Positions 52,745 through 63,499 of a DNA stretch of 64,000 nucleotides are shown one piece after another. The stretch is from Pararge aegeria (Eukaryota > Arthropoda > Insecta > Lepidoptera > Nymphalidae). Location of the stretch: contig NC_053204.1 of NCBI RefSeq assembly GCF_905163445.1, forward strand, positions 565,501-629,500. The letters are read 5' to 3'. The notes beneath the pieces were generated by a model. The model had not been told where the DNA came from and made no database searches. It saw nothing but the letters and a program-made list of their open reading frames with translations. Both the position numbers and the translations under genes were made by a program. Within the stretch, counting starts at the first letter, position 1; every line of letters starts with the position of its first letter.

Positions 52745-53247
52745 CGCGGTTAGAGGAGCGGAGGTGACAAACTACACTCTCTTCTCCCGGCACCACACGG
52801 TGCCAAACTCAGCCTGCGGAAATCCCTATATTAGACCTATGTTCAGTAACAAACGCCAATCGCTTGTTTTCTACGAAGCAACTGAGAATCCAATCCACGC
52901 ATACGAGTATGTTATAGTTAAAAGTAATTCGCTATCAGAACGCATTCAACCAAAAACCTGTCAGCGACATTAACGTGGCTTTAGTCCGAATATAAATAAT
53001 CGCGGGGAACGTTGGTGACATAAAAACCGTTTTTTGTGCCAAAACAATGTGACGCCGAATGTTTTTAAGCATTTAAAATATGAATATGATTTCAACTCGC
53101 TCTCTTCTGCGGCTGATTGCGCGAAAACAAAGTCTGATTGTACAAAGAGCTGAATTAAATACAAAAACGGTGGGTGCCCCTGGATGTATCTTTTTAGAGC
53201 TTTGTAGTTCACACTGGCTAAAGTAAGTAGCGGTTTATATTTGAAAG

Positions 53248-53451
53248 CCGACTGGCATAGTGGTCAGTGGCCTTGCTTTTTGAGTCCAAGGCTGTGGGTT
53301 CGATTCCCGCAACTGAAAATGTCCGTGTCCACAGTATATGGGTGTTTATCATAAAAATAGTCATCATATATCTTAGTACCCATAACACAAGCTACGTTAC
53401 TATGGGGCTAGATGGCGAATGCTTTGTCGCAGTATATTTATTTATTAATAT
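53248..53451 (+). mobile_element. SINE-A copy 6
   Basis: Head GCCGACTGGCATAGTGGTCA, box B GTGGGTTCGATTCCC, body GTACCCATAACACAAGC, tail GGGGCTAGATGGCG. It is shorter in the body than copy 4. Confidence 0.85.
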
Positions 53452-53579
53452 TTTTTTTTATTCAAACCTAAGAAGGTACTTTTGATACGTCACAGTTTTG
53501 TATATCTTTATATATCCTTAAAATAAATAATAATATTTGCAAATATATATATTTATATGCTACCTACCTCTCTTCTTGA

Positions 53580-53700
53580 GCTGTGTTTTACGCCATTGGT
53601 TGCCTTCAAGAGATTGCTGTATAAGGTGCGATAAGGCCGTCAATTTTGATTTACAATTTTTCTATATATTATGTGGCGTACAATTCCAGGGTTTCAAATG
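53580..53700 (+). repeat. non-LTR 3' end repeat
   Basis: CGCCATTGGTTGCCTTCAAG, then AGATTGCTGTATAAGG and GCGATAAGGCCGTC, as at 4165-4345. Confidence 0.55.
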
Positions 53701-53724
53701 CGCCGGTTATTTTTTGTTCAATTG

Positions 53725-53930
53725 ATAAATTTCGTAACGAAAAGGTTTCCCTGTGTCCATCAATTGGAGACGTAGGTACGAAGCCTCATGTCCCTCTAAT
53801 TACAGCGGCAGAAATAGGCATGGCGATAGTTCTTCCCCGGACGAGCTCTGTCACAAAAAGCTTCACTGCCACTAAAGAATGTCGTCCTCTTATGCCCAGC
53901 TGTGGGACACCTTTGGGCTATTAATTAACT
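53725..53930 (+). repeat. repeat E, right part
   Basis: CCCTGTGTCCATCAATTGGA, then GACGTAGGTACGAAGCCTCA and CCCCGGACGAGCTCTGTCAC. Part of the family described at 35395-35580, but extended to TATGCCCAGCTGTGGGACAC. Confidence 0.55.
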
Positions 53931-53966
53931 TTATCTTTTTAACCATTTTGCATGAGTCTAATGTTA

Positions 53967-54566
53967 TATTCAGACACGGCGGGAACCGCGCGATCATAGA
54001 ATCGCACGGAAATCGCGCGGGTCTTATTTATATGAGTTATAAGTAATCGTTCAGACATAACCGCGCGGTTGATCAAGCCGCGCGGTTACCGCAACCCAAC
54101 CGCCAGAAAATAGAATCGCGCTGCTCCCGCGCATTTCTATTACTATGGAGTCTTTACTTCGCGTTCAGTTGCGTTGCGGATATCGCGCGGTTAGCACCTC
54201 ACAGCTCGTGAGTTCGCCACGGATCGTTTCGAACCTGAACTATTTATTGATGAAGTGGAGAAGACACCTACAATATGGGATCTTCAGTGTGAAGATTAGT
54301 CAAATAAAATTATCAAGAACCGAGCTTAGAATGAGTTGGTGGAAATATTTGTAAATTGTGAAGTCACGTTGGAAAGAAAGAATATATTAAGTAAGTAGGT
54401 TTATTCACCAAAATGCACTGACAGAATTATTATCTCTACTGCATTTTCAAACTGACGTTATCCCCGCACGAAAATCGCATAGTAACCGCCGGCGTCTGAA
54501 TAGTATCACAATTTTGCGGGTTCAAGCCGCGCGATTCGTAAACGCGCGGTTCCCGCATGTCTGAAC
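53967..54566 (+). mobile_element. Harbinger-like DNA element with terminal inverted repeats
   Basis: Left end ATTCAGACACGGCGGGAACC then GCGCG. The right end, reversed, is TTCAGACATGCGGGAACC then GCGCG. Subterminal CCGCGCGGTT palindromes occur at about 54060 and 54079, and a second CGTTCAGACATAACCGCG-type end lies inside. It carries a decayed MADF domain. Target-site bases were not clear. Confidence 0.7.
54231..54390 (+). pseudogene. decayed MADF-domain remnant
   Basis: In one frame: LFIDEVEKTPTIWDLQCED, stop at 54297, then SNKIIKNRA, stop at 54327, then NELVEIFVNCEVTLERK. The pattern of an acidic start, P.(I/L)WD, D(stop for Tyr)..., K(N/K)..A(stop for Trp) fits MADF, the Myb-like DNA-binding partner encoded by PIF/Harbinger elements. 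The two stops fall where Tyr and Trp are expected. Confidence 0.65.
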
Positions 54567-54569
54567 TAG

Positions 54570-56095
54570 CGCTTAAACACTTTTCCAAATCAGTAGAACT
54601 TTTAAGCTTCAAATTGTGCGCAACAAAGGAAATCTCAAAAAACACTACGCGTAAGCTATAGCCCTTGATGCCTATAAAATAAGACCTATAATAAAGTACC
54701 CTGATCTACACAATTGATCCAAAATCAATAACCAAATTTGAACCTAATCTTGAATAAAATTAGATTCAAAGTCGAATAATTCAATTCTATGTTGTTGATT
54801 ATAATCTGCATTTAAATTTGAGCTCTATGCATAAATTATAAAGCTCAAATTCCAATGAATAAGTGGGCACTAAGCCAGGGTTGGCGATAAAGCTAGGGAT
54901 ACTGTGGTCGCACGAACAATAGTGTATTGTTCAGGAATAGGGTTGCCGCTAAACGGGTTTTATGAAAATGCGTAAAATGTAGCCCGCGGACTTAAAAAGG
55001 ATATTCTTTAGGGCTTCAGCAGTATTTATGAATGTAATAAAGTGGGCAAGCGTGGTAATATGCATAGTACGAATTGATTAATAAAATTGATTATATACAT
55101 CCTGTATGTAAGAAGAACTGAGAGCCAAAGTATATGAAATAGTTGGTTGGATTACTTTTCTTCTAACTATAATATTATAAAAACAATACTTCCATTACTT
55201 TTAAGTGTAAAGATTTTTTAAATAGAAGAAAAGTAAAAGTGTTGCAATTAATAAAAAGAAATACACTTTTTTTAAAACGATCTTTCCACTAAAAAGTCAT
55301 TCAAAGTTTGTTCGGCGTAATGAGACATGTAAGAAAACATGGAGTGTAAATATTACTATGCCATTGAGAGGCCTTAGAAACTTTGGGCCTCTCTGACTTC
55401 TCGGAGGTTTCTTAGCATATAACAGTTTAAGCCTATAAGCATGTATGTTAATATAAATGTATGAATAGTGCTGTTTATTAGTACAGTAAAAAAATAACTT
55501 TTACTTTGTTTCTTTATGGCTCTTTAATTGAGGTGGTTGTAGGTTTAGTATTATGGCTCCGTGCAAAATGGTTCAAAGAAAATAGGAATATTTGTTTGGT
55601 GATGAATATGGTCAACGTTGCCAACCCTACCAACCCCGAATGAACGGACTCACTTATTCGTGATACTTTTGTTGCTGTTTTTGTATCTACCGTTAATCGC
55701 TTGACGTCTTTATGTTCCCTGCTGTCCTTCAAACGATTGTCATCCTTATTCTCACTCGTAATTAATATCAAATTTCAATGAAGAACTATCTTTAGATGAT
55801 TTCATGTACCCGACATTCTTTCGCGCAAAAATGACATTTATTTCATACATAATTAAGGACTGAAATTGTGTGCAGAAATGCCAAGGGTTGAAAATTTTGA
55901 TTAAGTGAAAACTGGAGTGGTGCGTAACAACGTGAATTAAGCGACGAATAATTTTTGTTTGGAATTTCGGAAAGTTAACGAGGGTATTGTGCGCCCACTT
56001 AGAAATGTCCAACTATGTAAACGGCTTTGTATTTAAATACACAGGGTGATATTTTAAGATGGGTAACGCTGTGCTTTGAAAAATATCTAGAGTAT
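54570..56095. other. no recognised feature
   Basis: AT-rich, with no match to the repeat families in this window. The minus-strand ORFs at 55514-55771 and 55752-56012 have no domains. Confidence 0.4.
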
Positions 56096-56097
56096 TT

Positions 56098-56487
56098 TTT
56101 GACGTGACAACGTCTTATAATTCGATGGAGCCGGCTGCACGCACGTATAAACATGACGTATGCGGCGTTACCTCGTTCTGAGGCGTTCCATTCAAGGCTT
56201 GAAGTGCAAGCGAAAGCGCGGAACGAGCGACAAAGAGGCACAGTCGGCCTCCGCGTTCGACATCTGTCTCTCTCCTACTTGAGTGAGCGATGCGTCCGCG
56301 TGGACAGCTTCTATACAATAATACATTTACATGTTTTCGGCAAGGATGAAGTGCAGTGAAAAGTGAATGTGGTGTCAATTGTTTATAGCAACGATAATAT
56401 CTATCAAACAAATAAAATTAAAATTTACTTTTGAAAAATGCAACCATTCCATCAGTATTTTCTTACGACGTTGTCACGTTCAACTAT
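56098..56487. mobile_element. inverted-repeat element with ACGTGACAACGTC ends
   Basis: Left end TTTTTGACGTGACAACGTCT. The right end, reversed, is AGTTGAACGTGACAACGTCG. About 390 nt between, with a GC-rich centre (GCGAAAGCGCGGAACGAGCG) and no transposase. A MITE-like element; the superfamily is not clear. Confidence 0.65.
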
Positions 56488-56658
56488 CGTCAATAAGCCG
56501 ACTTTACAGACAACCAATTTTTTTTTTTACATATTAAAACTGTAACCAACGATTCTTTATTAAAAAGCACTAGAGTTTAGACTTAAGGCAAATTAAACCT
56601 TTTTGAATTAAATTACACATTTTCCCATTTCCCCATTATGTAACAATTTCAATCAGTG

Positions 56659-56924
56659 TTATGAAAATTAAGCGTAATTTGCTCTACTCCGTGAAAAGCA
56701 GGAGAATCTGTATAGTGTAATTTACAATTTCATCAATACTTATACTCCACACCAAACAGATCTTCGGCAATGTACCCTCTACGCATTTTTCGCCGTTAAG
56801 TAACAATTATTGTTGTTGTGTTTTAACAATTATTCATTGTAAAGTTAACATCTCTTGAGGACACAATAAAGATTCTCCTGCTTTTCACAGAGTAGACCTA
56901 ATTAAGCTGAATTTTCATAATATA
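56659..56924. mobile_element. inverted-repeat element, copy B, intact
   Basis: Left arm TTATGAAAATTAAGCGTAAT to CTCCGTGAAAAGCAGGAG. The right arm from 56870, reversed, is TTATGAAAATTCAGCTTAAT to CTCTGTGAAAAGCAGGAG. Same family as 43530-44024. Both copies are followed by ATTTCCGCAAA or AATTCCGCAAA, so the real end may lie further right. Confidence 0.78.
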
Positions 56925-57197
56925 TCATGGATTTCCGCAAAGTAACGCCTGCTTCTATCCAAAACTTAAATCAGCCTAGTTTTTAAGACATACAATACAG
57001 ACAGCTGTGTCCACATTGTCGCATGGTGAATCTGTGTATAATGATAAAAAAGAGTAAAAGCTTTTCTTAACATTATAGATAGATTTCATTATTGTGTAAT
57101 AATACTAGGAGAGTGTTTTTTTATGTATCCCGGAAACTTTAGTCATTTCACGGTCATGTCATTGTTAGCTGAGAGATGGTTTACAACATTAGTTTTC

Positions 57198-57390
57198 AAT
57201 AGCCTTTAACAGACCACTGCTGGGCCTCTCCCGACGGGAGGAGAGGGATCAGACGAGTTGTGATCGTAGTAGGTGGTAATAGTAGCACAGAGAACCTGCT
57301 GCCTGTTCTATGTTACATTTGCTTAGTCACCTCATACAATACCCGCGGAAAGAGGGGTGGTGTCGACTGTATCAACACACGGCAGTAGAA
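57198..57390 (-). repeat. repeat F, minus strand
   Basis: AACAGACCACTGCTGGGCCT, then GGTGGTAATAGTAGCACAG, CCTCATACAATACCCGCGG and GAGGGGTGGTGTCGACTG. Confidence 0.6.
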
Positions 57391-57403
57391 TTATATATTC
57401 TAC

Positions 57404-57768
57404 TAATATTATAGATGTTGATAATAGTGTGGATTGTGTGTGATTGTGTTTGTTACTTAATCACGCAAAAACGGCCGAACGGATTTGGATAAAACTTGGC
57501 ATGCATGTAGCCTTTGACATGGAAAAGAACAAAAAGTACCTTTTATCTCGATTTCTTAAGTAGTTTCTGAGGGACTGACAATTGTTTACGAGCTAAGGCG
57601 CGCGAAGACAGCTTTGAAATTCGGTATGCTAAGGAAAAGGACATGCACTGTCTATATTATGATCTCTCGAATAGATTCCTTGGTAGGATTAAAAATTACT
57701 AACGAACGAAGCTTTAGCCCCAATTCTTAAGTTTACGCAGACGAAGTCGCGGGCAGAAGCTAGGTTAT
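57404..57768 (+). mobile_element. Lep1/Helitron-like element, full length
   Basis: 5' end TTCTACTAATATTATAGATG, then TTAATCACGCAAAAACGGCC, GAACGGATTTGGATAAAAC and CTTTTATCTCGATTTC. 3' end ACGCAGACGAAGTCGCGGGC followed by AGAAGCTAG. The TC start and CTAG end fit Helitron termini. No coding capacity. Confidence 0.75.
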
Positions 57769-57769
57769 A

Positions 57770-58598
57770 ATATTAGTAAAGGTAGCTGATGTATATTGAG
57801 TGACATGGTATAATGATATAGTCGAGGATAATCCGACTCATCAATACGTAATTCATCTCACGCAGCGACGTCTGCACGCGGCACAGATCGATGAGCCTCA
57901 TCGACCTAGATCTTAGACCACTAAGAACAGATTCCCAGGCTTACATTGACAGAAAGCCTGTTTGATTGATTGCACGGATTATGATTTGCTTCACGTAGGT
58001 AGATTGTAATCTACCTACGTGAACCAAATTCTATATGCCTATTTGAATAAATCCAGAACTGCTATCCCCAATATTTCACCTTCATATATAAACGTAGCAA
58101 TGTTTTTTTGTAGATGCGTTCTATGGGAAAAGAAAATAAAATACTTTACAGGTTGCTATTTACCATTTACAGCGGCGATAGTATAGTGCAGTGGTTACCA
58201 ACCTTTTTTAGCCGCGGCATACTGACAACCTTAGAAATTATGTCACGGCGTCGAAGCCTTAACCCAGCTTGTTGTAATAGTTAGCAGATAGGTACAAAAT
58301 GAAACTTTTCTTTTCAATAGTTTTAACAAATCGTTTAATAAAGTATTAAGAATAATAAAACTTGTAATTACCCCTTCCTGCCAATGTGATGGCGGAGCTT
58401 CGTGATCTCTACACAATTTTGCGAAGCGTGGGCAAAAAAAAAAACCAGGTAGTGCGGTGGAATTGTTGTTTTTTTTTTTCAATAAAGATGGCGTAACTCT
58501 GTACTTTCTACGCGGACCTGAGGCGTCCAAGTTGGTAAGACCTAGTCTAGTGCTTAGAGATCCCCGGCATACACCTCTCTCTCTAAATAGTCGAAGTT
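57770..58598. other. mostly unrecognised
   Basis: Includes the palindrome at 57990-58023. A stretch at 58180-58560 has no repeat match in this window. The minus-strand ORF of 95 codons at 58243-58530 shows no domain. Confidence 0.35.
57990..58023. repeat. perfect 16-bp palindrome, 2-nt loop
   Basis: Arm TTCACGTAGGTAGATT at 57990-58005, loop GT, arm AATCTACCTACGTGAA at 58008-58023. Confidence 0.97.
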
Positions 58599-58599
58599 A

Positions 58600-58760
58600 T
58601 GTGCGTTTTTAATTTAAGCAATTAAATTATAACTTGCTTAAACGGTGGAGGAAAACATCATGAGGATGCCTGAGAGTTCTCCCATAATGTGCTCAAAGGT
58701 GTGTGAAGTTTTCCGATCCGCACTGTCCAGCGTGGTGAACTACGGCTTACACCCTTATTA
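58600..58760 (+). mobile_element. SINE-C, head missing
   Basis: ATGTGCGTTTTTAATTTAAG, AATTATAACTTGCTTAAACG, GAGGAAAACATCATGAGG, TGCTCAAAGGTGTGTGAAG and GTCCAGCGTGGTGAACTACG in plus-strand order. Confidence 0.7.
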
Positions 58761-58980
58761 TTATTGTTATTAAACTCTTTATTGCATACACAAAAGCAAA
58801 ATACAAAAAGAAACACAAACGATAAAATTAAAAAAAAAAAAACTATTTTAAGTGTGCAAGGCGGTCTTATCGCTAAAGCAATCTCTCTCAGACAACCTTT
58901 GGTGAAAGTAGTTTTAATAAAGGACTGGTTGGTGCGGCAATAAAACCCCTATATACATTTTACCCCTATAGGTATATCTT

Positions 58981-59190
58981 GCATTCTGAGTCCCACAACT
59001 GGAAATGGTTTGTGTGATGAACATGAATGTTTTCCAGTGTCTGGGTTTTTATCTGTATATTTTAAGTATTTATGTATATTATTCATAAAAATATTCATTA
59101 CTCATCTTAGTACCCATAACACAAGCTATACTTACTTTGGGGCTAGATGGCGATGTGTGTATTGTCGAAGTATATTTATTATTTATTTAT
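58981..59190 (+). mobile_element. SINE-A copy 7, head degraded
   Basis: CATTCTGAGTCCCACAACTG, then AATGTTTTCCAGTGTCTGGG, TAGTACCCATAACACAAGC and GGGGCTAGATGGCGATGTG. The tRNA boxes are damaged. Confidence 0.78.
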
Positions 59191-59559
59191 TTTACATACC
59201 CTTCTCATTCTGAGTAGAAGCCCTGTAGTGGGCCAATGTTGAGTAGATAATCAGGATGATGATGAATGTACAATTAAATTTACAATCGCTACAGAGTCGA
59301 TGTTTTGTGGAATCTATTTTGATGTAAAACGTCTGGTACAGTGAACGCTGTCGGTCAGATTTGTAGCGCTAATAACTGCGAGACTAACAATGCGTTAACA
59401 ATGGTTAAGCCCACAATGGATAGAGCGTATTATCAGGTAGGTATTTGCCTGTAGTATTTGTTTTGCCAGTGACGTCATCGGATTAGTGTAGGTGCATGGG
59501 AGAATTGTTGCGATATAGCGGTGTTCGAAGTTATTGAATTATGTAGCGTGAAAACGTGT

Positions 59560-59755
59560 TTGACCGATGGACTTTGGGGTCTTAATGGAGACCCCACACC
59601 GGTAAACGCAGCGTAGGTCGGTCCCAAACGAGGTGGACACATGACATCAGGCGAGTCGCTGGGGCCCGCTGGAGGCTACGGGCCCAGGACCGTGTATTGT
59701 GGAACTACCTACAAAAGACCTATGTCCTGCAGTGGACGTGGACAGTAGACTTCCA
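59560..59755 (+). mobile_element. RTE-like LINE 3' coding end
   Basis: GGGGTCTTAATGGAGACCCC, then ACACCGGTAAACGCAGCG, TAGGTCGGTCCCAAACGAGG, GACATCAGGCGAGTCGCTGG and GTCCTGCAGTGGACGTGG. It corresponds to EWRPRTGKRSVGR and what follows, with small changes. Confidence 0.75.
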
Positions 59756-59984
59756 TCATATCGTATAATGATCATCACCGTCATCATCATTGCCGGCTCA
59801 CTACAGGCCACGGCAGGGTGATCACGTATCTCACAACAGGCTTGCGACAGGTAGATCTCGCGTCTCATTGCTGTGGAACGTCCCCTTTGCATACAAAAAA
59901 ATACAAATTAACGTTTGACAGCAAATATTGTCAGATTTACGCCTCTCGCATCCCAGTCGCGACATACGTTATCACCTTGCTGGT

Positions 59985-60215
59985 CTCCCCGCAGATTGAG
60001 AAGGGCTTAGGGCCCTAGTCCCACTACTATGTACGGATTGGTAGACTTCACACGCCTTTAAGAACGTAAGAAAAACTCAGGAATGCAATTGAATATTATA
60101 ATTGCTTAAATTAAACACGCACAGAACCGTTTAAAGTAAGACGTACATACTGGGATCGAACTCTGGCCCCGAAAGGAATCCGAGGCAACAACCACTGAGC
60201 TATCGCTGCTTTTTT
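59985..60215 (-). mobile_element. SINE-C, near full length
   Basis: The 3' part is GAGAAGGGCTTAGGGCCCTA. Body: GACTTCACACGCCTTTAAGA, then TAATTGCTTAAATTAAACAC. Box B TGGGATCGAACTCTGG. Head CAACCACTGAGCTATCGC. It lies tail-to-tail with no gap beside SINE-A copy 8. Confidence 0.72.
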
Positions 60216-60224
60216 GATACATAA

Positions 60225-60497
60225 TGATAAATAAATAAATACATATACTACGACAATACACACACCGCCATCTAGCCCCAAAGTAAGCGTAACTTGTGTT
60301 ATGGCTACTCCTAGTACTAGTGACTGATGAATATTTTTATGAATTATATACATAAATACTTAGAATATACATATAAACACCCAGACACTGAAAAACATTC
60401 ATGCTCATCACACAAACATTTTCCAGTAGTAGGAATCGAACCCACGACCTCGGGCTTAGAAAGCAGGGTCGCTGCAAACTGCGCCAATCGGCCGTCA
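60225..60497 (-). mobile_element. SINE-A copy 8
   Basis: Tail ATAAATAAATACATATACTA, then CACCGCCATCTAGCCCC; body GTGTTATGGCTACTCCTAG; box B GAATCGAACCCACGACC; head GCGCCAATCGGCCGTC. Full length with a small insertion near 60310. Confidence 0.87.
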
Positions 60498-60831
60498 AAT
60501 AATAAGATGATGTAATAAAAATGCGCTCCTCTGTGTTAGCGAGCTTCTAAGTTTTTGTAATAATACAAATACGTAGCCAAATAACTAACTTCCAAAATTC
60601 AATCAAACAAAATGTAGGTTATTTACCAAAATTCAGCGAACCGGCAGAAATCTGATTAGAATACCTATTATGTCTACTATAAATATGGGTGAAGGTACGC
60701 CTGTAGGAGCAGCCGCCGGGCCACAGCCTCTGCATGAGCGATATATGACAATAAACGAAACCAAAACCAAGCGATTCTAACTATATAAGTGTGTATGAAA
60801 AAAGATAGCTCATTCGGAAGACCGATTTACG

Positions 60832-61110
60832 ATAATAATAATAATCATTTAATTCAGACGTTTCCATCCATAGATTGTTAGTATATTAGTTACAATTTTT
60901 CCTTAACCACTAAGTTAGTATTGATTAGTTTAAATAATAAAAATAAATAAAATAAGTACAACTTTACACTCGCCCGATTGCTACTCTCACACAGTGGCAC
61001 AGTATAGGGCAGTCGAATCTGGCAGCAAATACCTTTAGAATGCCGTTGTCGCCGGTACGTAAACGCTGTAGGAGAGAGGTTGCTTTGTTACGCATTATGG
61101 CAAAAAAGTC
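60832..61110 (-). mobile_element. LINE with (TAA)n tail, copy 2
   Basis: Plus-strand AATAATAATAATCATTTAAT marks the reversed tail. On the minus strand the coding relic reads FAIMRNKATSLLQRLR, then NGILKVFAARFDCPILCH. This is the same RT region as DFYAIIRKKTASLLTRLR and ILNMLAGKFDSPILQ of the copy at 44354-44866. Confidence 0.72.
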
Positions 61111-61469
61111 AGTTGTTGCTGCGTCTGCGAACATTTTATACTAAGATTATAAGACTTTTTATCCCACTTGGATTCTATTTTTATGACGAACGTTTTTTTT
61201 CTACATCTTTTCATAACGAACTCGTATTGTCTATTAACTACGTATGTCTCAACAAGTTTGTTGCCTAAATAGAATAAAGCTTCTTCTTGTTTTTCGCTCT
61301 AACTTAATACTGTGTAGTTTTTCATATTGCAACTTGCTAAACCTGGTTCGATTTTATTTTTCTCTTATTACTTTAATTATAATAATTACAGAATGTCAAT
61401 ACAAAATAAGGCATACGAGAGTGACATTCAGTTTGCCGTGAACGCGATGACTTTCATAAAGTCAAAATT

Positions 61470-61920
61470 CAAAAATATCTTTATTCAAGTAGGGCCCATA
61501 GGCACTTTTGATGCGTACATAACAATTACACGGTAGTGAGTTGAAGGCGATAACCGTATTCGTAAACTTAAAACTAAAGCTACGAGGGTTCCAAACGCGT
61601 CCTGGTCCAAGAAGAAGCCCAAAACAAACTTAGCCGGTGTTTTTTTTTTCTAATCACCATCTTAAAATGTCATTTAAAACTATTAGAAGAGCAACCTCGT
61701 TGGAGCAATAATTCACACCCAAGCTTTTTTATCGATCACGTAGTCCTTTATACTATAAAAGGACTTTTCTATAAGCTTACGTTTAATACAAACTTTGAAC
61801 TTTTTAAGAGACATCTCCAAGATATTAATGGGTAGTTTATTGTAGAATTGTATGCAATTTCCTTTAAACGAATTATGAATTTTATGTAACCTAGGATATT
61901 GCACTGTAAGTTTATCCTTA
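61470..61920 (-). mobile_element. CR1/Zenon-like LINE 3' end
   Basis: The left end AAAAATATCTTTATTCAAGT is the reversed LINE tail shared with 24215 and 28640. At the right, the minus-strand frame 61713-61904 codes for the extreme C-terminus of an RT ORF. Confidence 0.72.
61713..61904 (-). pseudogene. RT C-terminal tail, 63 codons
   Basis: IQFYNKLPINILEMSLKKFK then RKLIEKSFYSIKDYVIDKKA is the usual end of CR1-type LINE ORF2 products (NKLP..., KFK, KL..K.YY...DY). It is cut off upstream. Confidence 0.65.
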
Positions 61921-62234
61921 CTTCTAATGGATATAAAAGTACGATGAAATAAGAATAAAATATGTGTAAGATATAAAATCTAACCGGTCAATGCAGCATG
62001 ACATGCAGCAATTAATTTATATAAACTTTTGTTTGTAACACCTGTCGCTCTGCTCCGAGCTGTAATGAGCAGGTCATGGCCCAAACAGTAACAAAGGGTG
62101 AAAAGTTTTTATTTATTTACGCGTGTATTGGATTTTGGAAAATTCCCGTAGTCCCGGGGCCTATGCTAATTTTTGTGATTCCACTGACCCTCGGTAGGTA
62201 CACCAAACGTTCTATTGAATAAATACAAGACTAA

Positions 62235-62345
62235 CACGATGTGGGAGCCGATTAGGGGTTTGGGCGTAATAAAACTTTTAACGTCCAAACGTTGACCCGC
62301 TACCATATTAGACACACCATCGCTTACCCTACACGGCTAGTATCA
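62235..62345 (+). mobile_element. SINE-B 3' part
   Basis: GAGCCGATTAGGGGTTTGGG, then CCAAACGTTGACCCGCTACC and TTAGACACACCATCGCTTAC. The body end and the beginning of the shared 3' end. Confidence 0.6.
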
Positions 62346-62457
62346 TGAAACCCGATAATACTGCTTTATGCAAGCATTGCGTACGGTTGGAAATAATATT
62401 CAAATAATATACGTGTATGCCGTTTGGTGACGACAGATCTGAACACAGTTGTTTCCA

Positions 62458-62610
62458 CCCTACTCTTCTTGCGGGTGTCGTACGAGGCAACTAAAGGAAT
62501 ACAACGCAGAACAGGCTCTGTGCTACTACTACCTGTATCTACTGCGATCGCCGTCCCGTTTGCCCAGCGTGGGCTTTAAACCAGCAGTTGACTGTTATAG
62601 GCAATTGATA
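62458..62610 (+). repeat. repeat F copy (plus), reference
   Basis: GCGGGTGTCGTACGAGGCAA, CTAAAGGAATACAACGCAG, TGCTACTACTACCTGTATCT and TTGCCCAGCGTGGGCTTTAA. Confidence 0.65.
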
Positions 62611-62869
62611 ATTAAACATAGAAAAAATCCCCGAATTGAGAACCTCCTTCTTAGTATCACATTAAAATACGTAAGAATATATATAGATAATATGTTCCTT
62701 GAATATAATAATAATAATAATAAACCTCTGTTAATACTTGAAATGAAATTCAAATGAAATTTTATATTTGCCAACATATGTATAGTTATGAAATAACAAT
62801 TATGTCACTTATTCTACTTACTACACCCGAGCCCCCCTGACACTCGTGTGCATCCTATCCCAGCATCTC

Positions 62870-63080
62870 TAGAGTGAGCTATCGGTGGTGGACTTCACAC
62901 ACTTTCGAGAACATTATAGAGAACTCTCAGGTATACAGATGACGATGTTTTCCTTCACAGTTGAAGCAAGTGATATTTTAATTGCTTAAAACGCACATAA
63001 CTCATAAAATTTAGAACTGCAGGGATCCGAACTCGCCTCCCGAAAGTTAAGTCGAAGTCCTTGCCACTGGGCTACTACTG
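62870..63080 (-). mobile_element. SINE-C copy
   Basis: GGTGGTGGACTTCACACAC, then TTCGAGAACATTATAGAGAA, AGCAAGTGATATTTTAATTG, CTTAAAACGCACATAACTC. Box B region GGGATCCGAACTCGCC and head TTGCCACTGGGCTACTAC. It shows the ordinary SINE-C body at the place where 35189-35231 has a hairpin. Confidence 0.75.
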
Positions 63081-63355
63081 GAAAAAAAGTGCGAGACAAA
63101 ATATGTGAAACTTTATAATCCCAAAATATCCTATGACCTAAACGAAGCATGGCAACGCTAGTAAACTAATTTCCAAATGCAAGCTAAGGTTCGGATATTC
63201 CGTATGTGAGCTAGTTAAACTACTTTCATGATTGGCAAGTTAAACAAAAGCTTGCACTATTCTAAAAAGGGTAAACAGTTCAGAGAGAAGGGCTTTGTTA
63301 ATAGAACTAAGTGAAGATGTAGTTTAGGTCTGGCCAGTGATGAATCCAAAGTTAT

Positions 63356-63396
63356 GAGCTAAGTTTAAATCCGGTTATTGGATTTAAACTTAGCTC
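63356..63396. repeat. perfect 17-bp palindrome, 7-nt loop
   Basis: Arm GAGCTAAGTTTAAATCC at 63356-63372, loop GGTTATT, arm GGATTTAAACTTAGCTC at 63380-63396. Confidence 0.97.
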
Positions 63397-63499
63397 TTCC
63401 TTAAGAACATATTATTTTTAATGCAACGTTTTATAATGTTAGTAGGTTGAAGCTATTCATGTCAGCTTAAAGTCTACCTGCCCATCTAATAATTATAGA

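Noticed and set aside
52542..52973. mucin-like Thr-rich ORF
   Set aside because: The Thr-rich part is a 12-bp minisatellite and the following part contains an RTE LINE 3' end at 52813-52848.
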